A DNA stretch of 6,867 nt from Rhodospirillales bacterium (GTDB lineage: Bacteria; Pseudomonadota; Alphaproteobacteria; Rhodospirillales; Casp-alpha2), in NCBI GenBank assembly GCA_028282185.1, contig JANQIJ010000398.1, positions 1 to 6,867 of the forward strand, given 5' to 3'. Under the pieces are notes generated by a model. That model did not search any database, was not told where the DNA came from, and saw only the letters and a list, made by a program, of their open reading frames with translations. The stretch's first letter is position 1, and each line of letters opens with the position of its first letter. The position numbers were made by a program, and so were the translations under genes. Positions 6,027-6,867 of the stretch are shown piece after piece.

Positions 6027-6066
6027 GTTTCACAGTTCGGTCACGTCAGCGTCACGGCTTGGTCAT
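6027..6066 (+). promoter_or_regulatory. Candidate extended Pho box upstream of phnM
   Basis: Four 7-bp half-site-like elements recur at exact 11-bp steps: GTTTCAC (6027-6033), CGGTCAC (6038-6044), GCGTCAC (6049-6055) and TGGTCAT (6060-6066), separated by 4-nt spacers. They match the PhoB half-site CTGTCAT/C at 5, 6, 5 and 5 of 7 positions, with TCA-C/T constant in all. This is the geometry of tandem PhoB binding on one face of the helix. It lies 102 nt before the phnM start and just after phnF, so it should give phnM its own phosphate-starvation promoter. A weak -10 (TAGACG, 6077-6082) follows after 10 nt. Confidence 0.6.
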
Positions 6067-6073
6067 GGCCCAG

Positions 6074-6081
6074 GGCTAGAC
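6074..6081. promoter_or_regulatory. Possible degenerate PhnF site in the phnM promoter
   Basis: GGCTAGAC differs by one base from the GTCTAGAC core of the palindrome in the phnF-phnG region and keeps the CTAG centre. It sits directly after the four Pho-like half-sites, overlapping where the -10 would fall, a position suited to repression. The outer bases are not palindromic, so binding would probably be weaker. An 8-bp near-match can arise by chance; the placement is what makes it credible. Confidence 0.3.
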
Positions 6082-6167
6082 GGCGGTCTTCGGTTGTGGC
6101 CGATGGCCGCGCCCGCCCCCGCTGGGCGGAAAACCCCCAACCCAGTTTTCAAGAAGGCAATCGTCAT

Positions 6168-6867
6168 ATGCACGGCCCCATGAGCCACGAAACGGTCTTC
6201 ACCAACGGCGTCATCGTTACCCGCGACCGCCTGGTCAATGGGTCTCTGGCCGTTGCGGCTGGCCGCATCGATGATGTTGACGACCGCCCCAGCGGGCTTG
6301 CCGGCGCGCTTGACATGGAAGGCGATTATCTCATTCCGGGCCTGGTCGACATCCATACCGACAACCTGGAAAAACACCTGGAACCCCGGCCCGGCGTCAA
6401 CTGGCCCGGCGCGGCGGCGTTCCAAATTCATGACCGCATGCTGGCCACCGCCGGCGTGACCACGGTTTTCGATTCGCTGGTCGTCGGCGACCTTCACCTG
6501 GGCAAGCCGGGCCGGCACGAAGCCCTCGACCTCGCCAAGGACGCCCTGTCCCAGGCGGACAAGGACGACATCATGAAGGCCGATCATCGGCTTCATATTC
6601 GTGCTGAACTGGCCTCGGACACGGTGATGGACGAACTCGGTGAGATCATCGACCACCCGCTGGTCGCGCTTGTTTCGTTGATGGACCATACGCCGGGCCA
6701 ACGGCAATGGCGCGATCTGGACAAATGGAAACAGTATTACGGCAAGATCTATTCGGCCGACGAGTTGGACGCCCAGGTCGCGGGCCTGATCGACCGGCAG
6801 GAGGCCCATAGCGACGCCAACCGGCGGCGGGTGATCGAAGCCTGCTGCGCCCGCGGCATCCCGCTGG
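6168..6867 (+). CDS. phnM: PhnM, ribose-triphosphate phosphonate diphosphatase (C-terminus cut off by window edge)
   Basis: PhnM, an amidohydrolase-superfamily metal enzyme, removes pyrophosphate from the ribose-triphosphate phosphonate made by PhnGHIL, giving the substrate of PhnJ. The frame is open to the right edge, giving 233 residues of a family usually near 380. The metal-binding HTDN motif is at 63-66 within LIPGLVDIHTDNLEKH (55-70), followed by PRPGVNWP (73-80), HDRMLATAGVTTVFD (88-102), ADHRLHIRAEL (138-148) and LVSLMDHTPGQRQW (168-181), all diagnostic of PhnM. The ATG at 6168 has AAGAAGG (6151-6157) 10 nt upstream; an in-frame ATG at 6180 is less well placed. It lies downstream of phnF, on the opposite strand to the rest of the C-P lyase genes, with its own probable promoter. 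The later metal ligands lie outside the window, so completeness cannot be judged. Confidence 0.96.
   Translation, partial: MHGPMSHETVFTNGVIVTRDRLVNGSLAVAAGRIDDVDDRPSGLAGALDMEGDYLIPGLVDIHTDNLEKHLEPRPGVNWPGAAAFQIHDRMLATAGVTTVFDSLVVGDLHLGKPGRHEALDLAKDALSQADKDDIMKADHRLHIRAELASDTVMDELGEIIDHPLVALVSLMDHTPGQRQWRDLDKWKQYYGKIYSADELDAQVAGLIDRQEAHSDANRRRVIEACCARGIPL

Noticed and set aside
6115..6150. Possible rho-independent terminator after phnF (GC-rich stem then TTTTC)
   Set aside because: The stem is only about 5 bp with a long loop and the T run is four bases; it abuts the phnM ribosome binding site, so termination there is unlikely.
6063..6809. Minus-strand frame of 248 codons opposite phnM
   Set aside because: Antisense to phnM, whose HTDN motif and other family blocks are clear.
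1..6867. CRISPR arrays, tRNA/rRNA genes, insertion sequences or phage genes
   Set aside because: No regularly spaced long repeats, RNA gene signatures, transposase motifs or terminal inverted repeats were seen; nearly all of the window is accounted for by phn genes.

Overview
This window holds most of a carbon-phosphorus (C-P) lyase locus, the pathway by which bacteria take phosphorus from phosphonates. The GC-rich, G/C-ending codon use, tightly overlapping genes, a phnF gene divergent from phnGHIJKL, and a DUF1045-type gene after phnL suggest an alphaproteobacterium. This taxonomic guess is inference; no RNA gene or other marker tests it.

Layout. The minus strand carries one compact operon, read right to left: phnG (4980-4444), phnH (4447-3812), phnI (3809-2694), phnJ (2697-1756), phnK (1759-908), phnL (911-195) and the start of a DUF1045-family phosphonate gene (198 to the left edge, cut off). 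Every junction except phnH/phnI (2-nt gap) is a 4-base start/stop overlap: ATGA, or TTGA at the last one. This fixes most of the starts and points to translational coupling. The plus strand carries phnF (5280-6017, GntR/UTRA repressor) and, after a 150-nt gap, phnM (from 6168, cut off by the right edge).

How the genes work together. PhnI, with PhnG, PhnH and PhnL, couples the phosphonate to ATP in place of adenine. PhnM removes pyrophosphate from the product. The radical-SAM enzyme PhnJ breaks the C-P bond inside the PhnGHIJ core, on which the ATPases PhnK and PhnL dock. Catalytic residues of PhnJ, PhnK, PhnL and the visible part of PhnM are intact, so the system looks functional. The phnCDE transporter, phnN and phnP are not in the window.

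Regulation. The 299-nt divergent region (4981-5279) holds a perfect 10-bp palindrome fitting a PhnF-type operator (5130-5139), a candidate minus-strand Pho box (5196-5213) with a -10-like hexamer 10 nt downstream, and a repeated motif in the phnG leader. The phnF-phnM gap (6018-6167) holds four Pho-like half-sites at exact 11-bp period (6027-6066), followed by a degenerate PhnF-like site. The locus therefore appears to have two phosphate-responsive promoters, each paired with a PhnF-like site. No wholly new system is visible; the interest lies in this regulatory layout, the split of phnM from the main operon, and unusual N-terminal extensions, notably on PhnJ.
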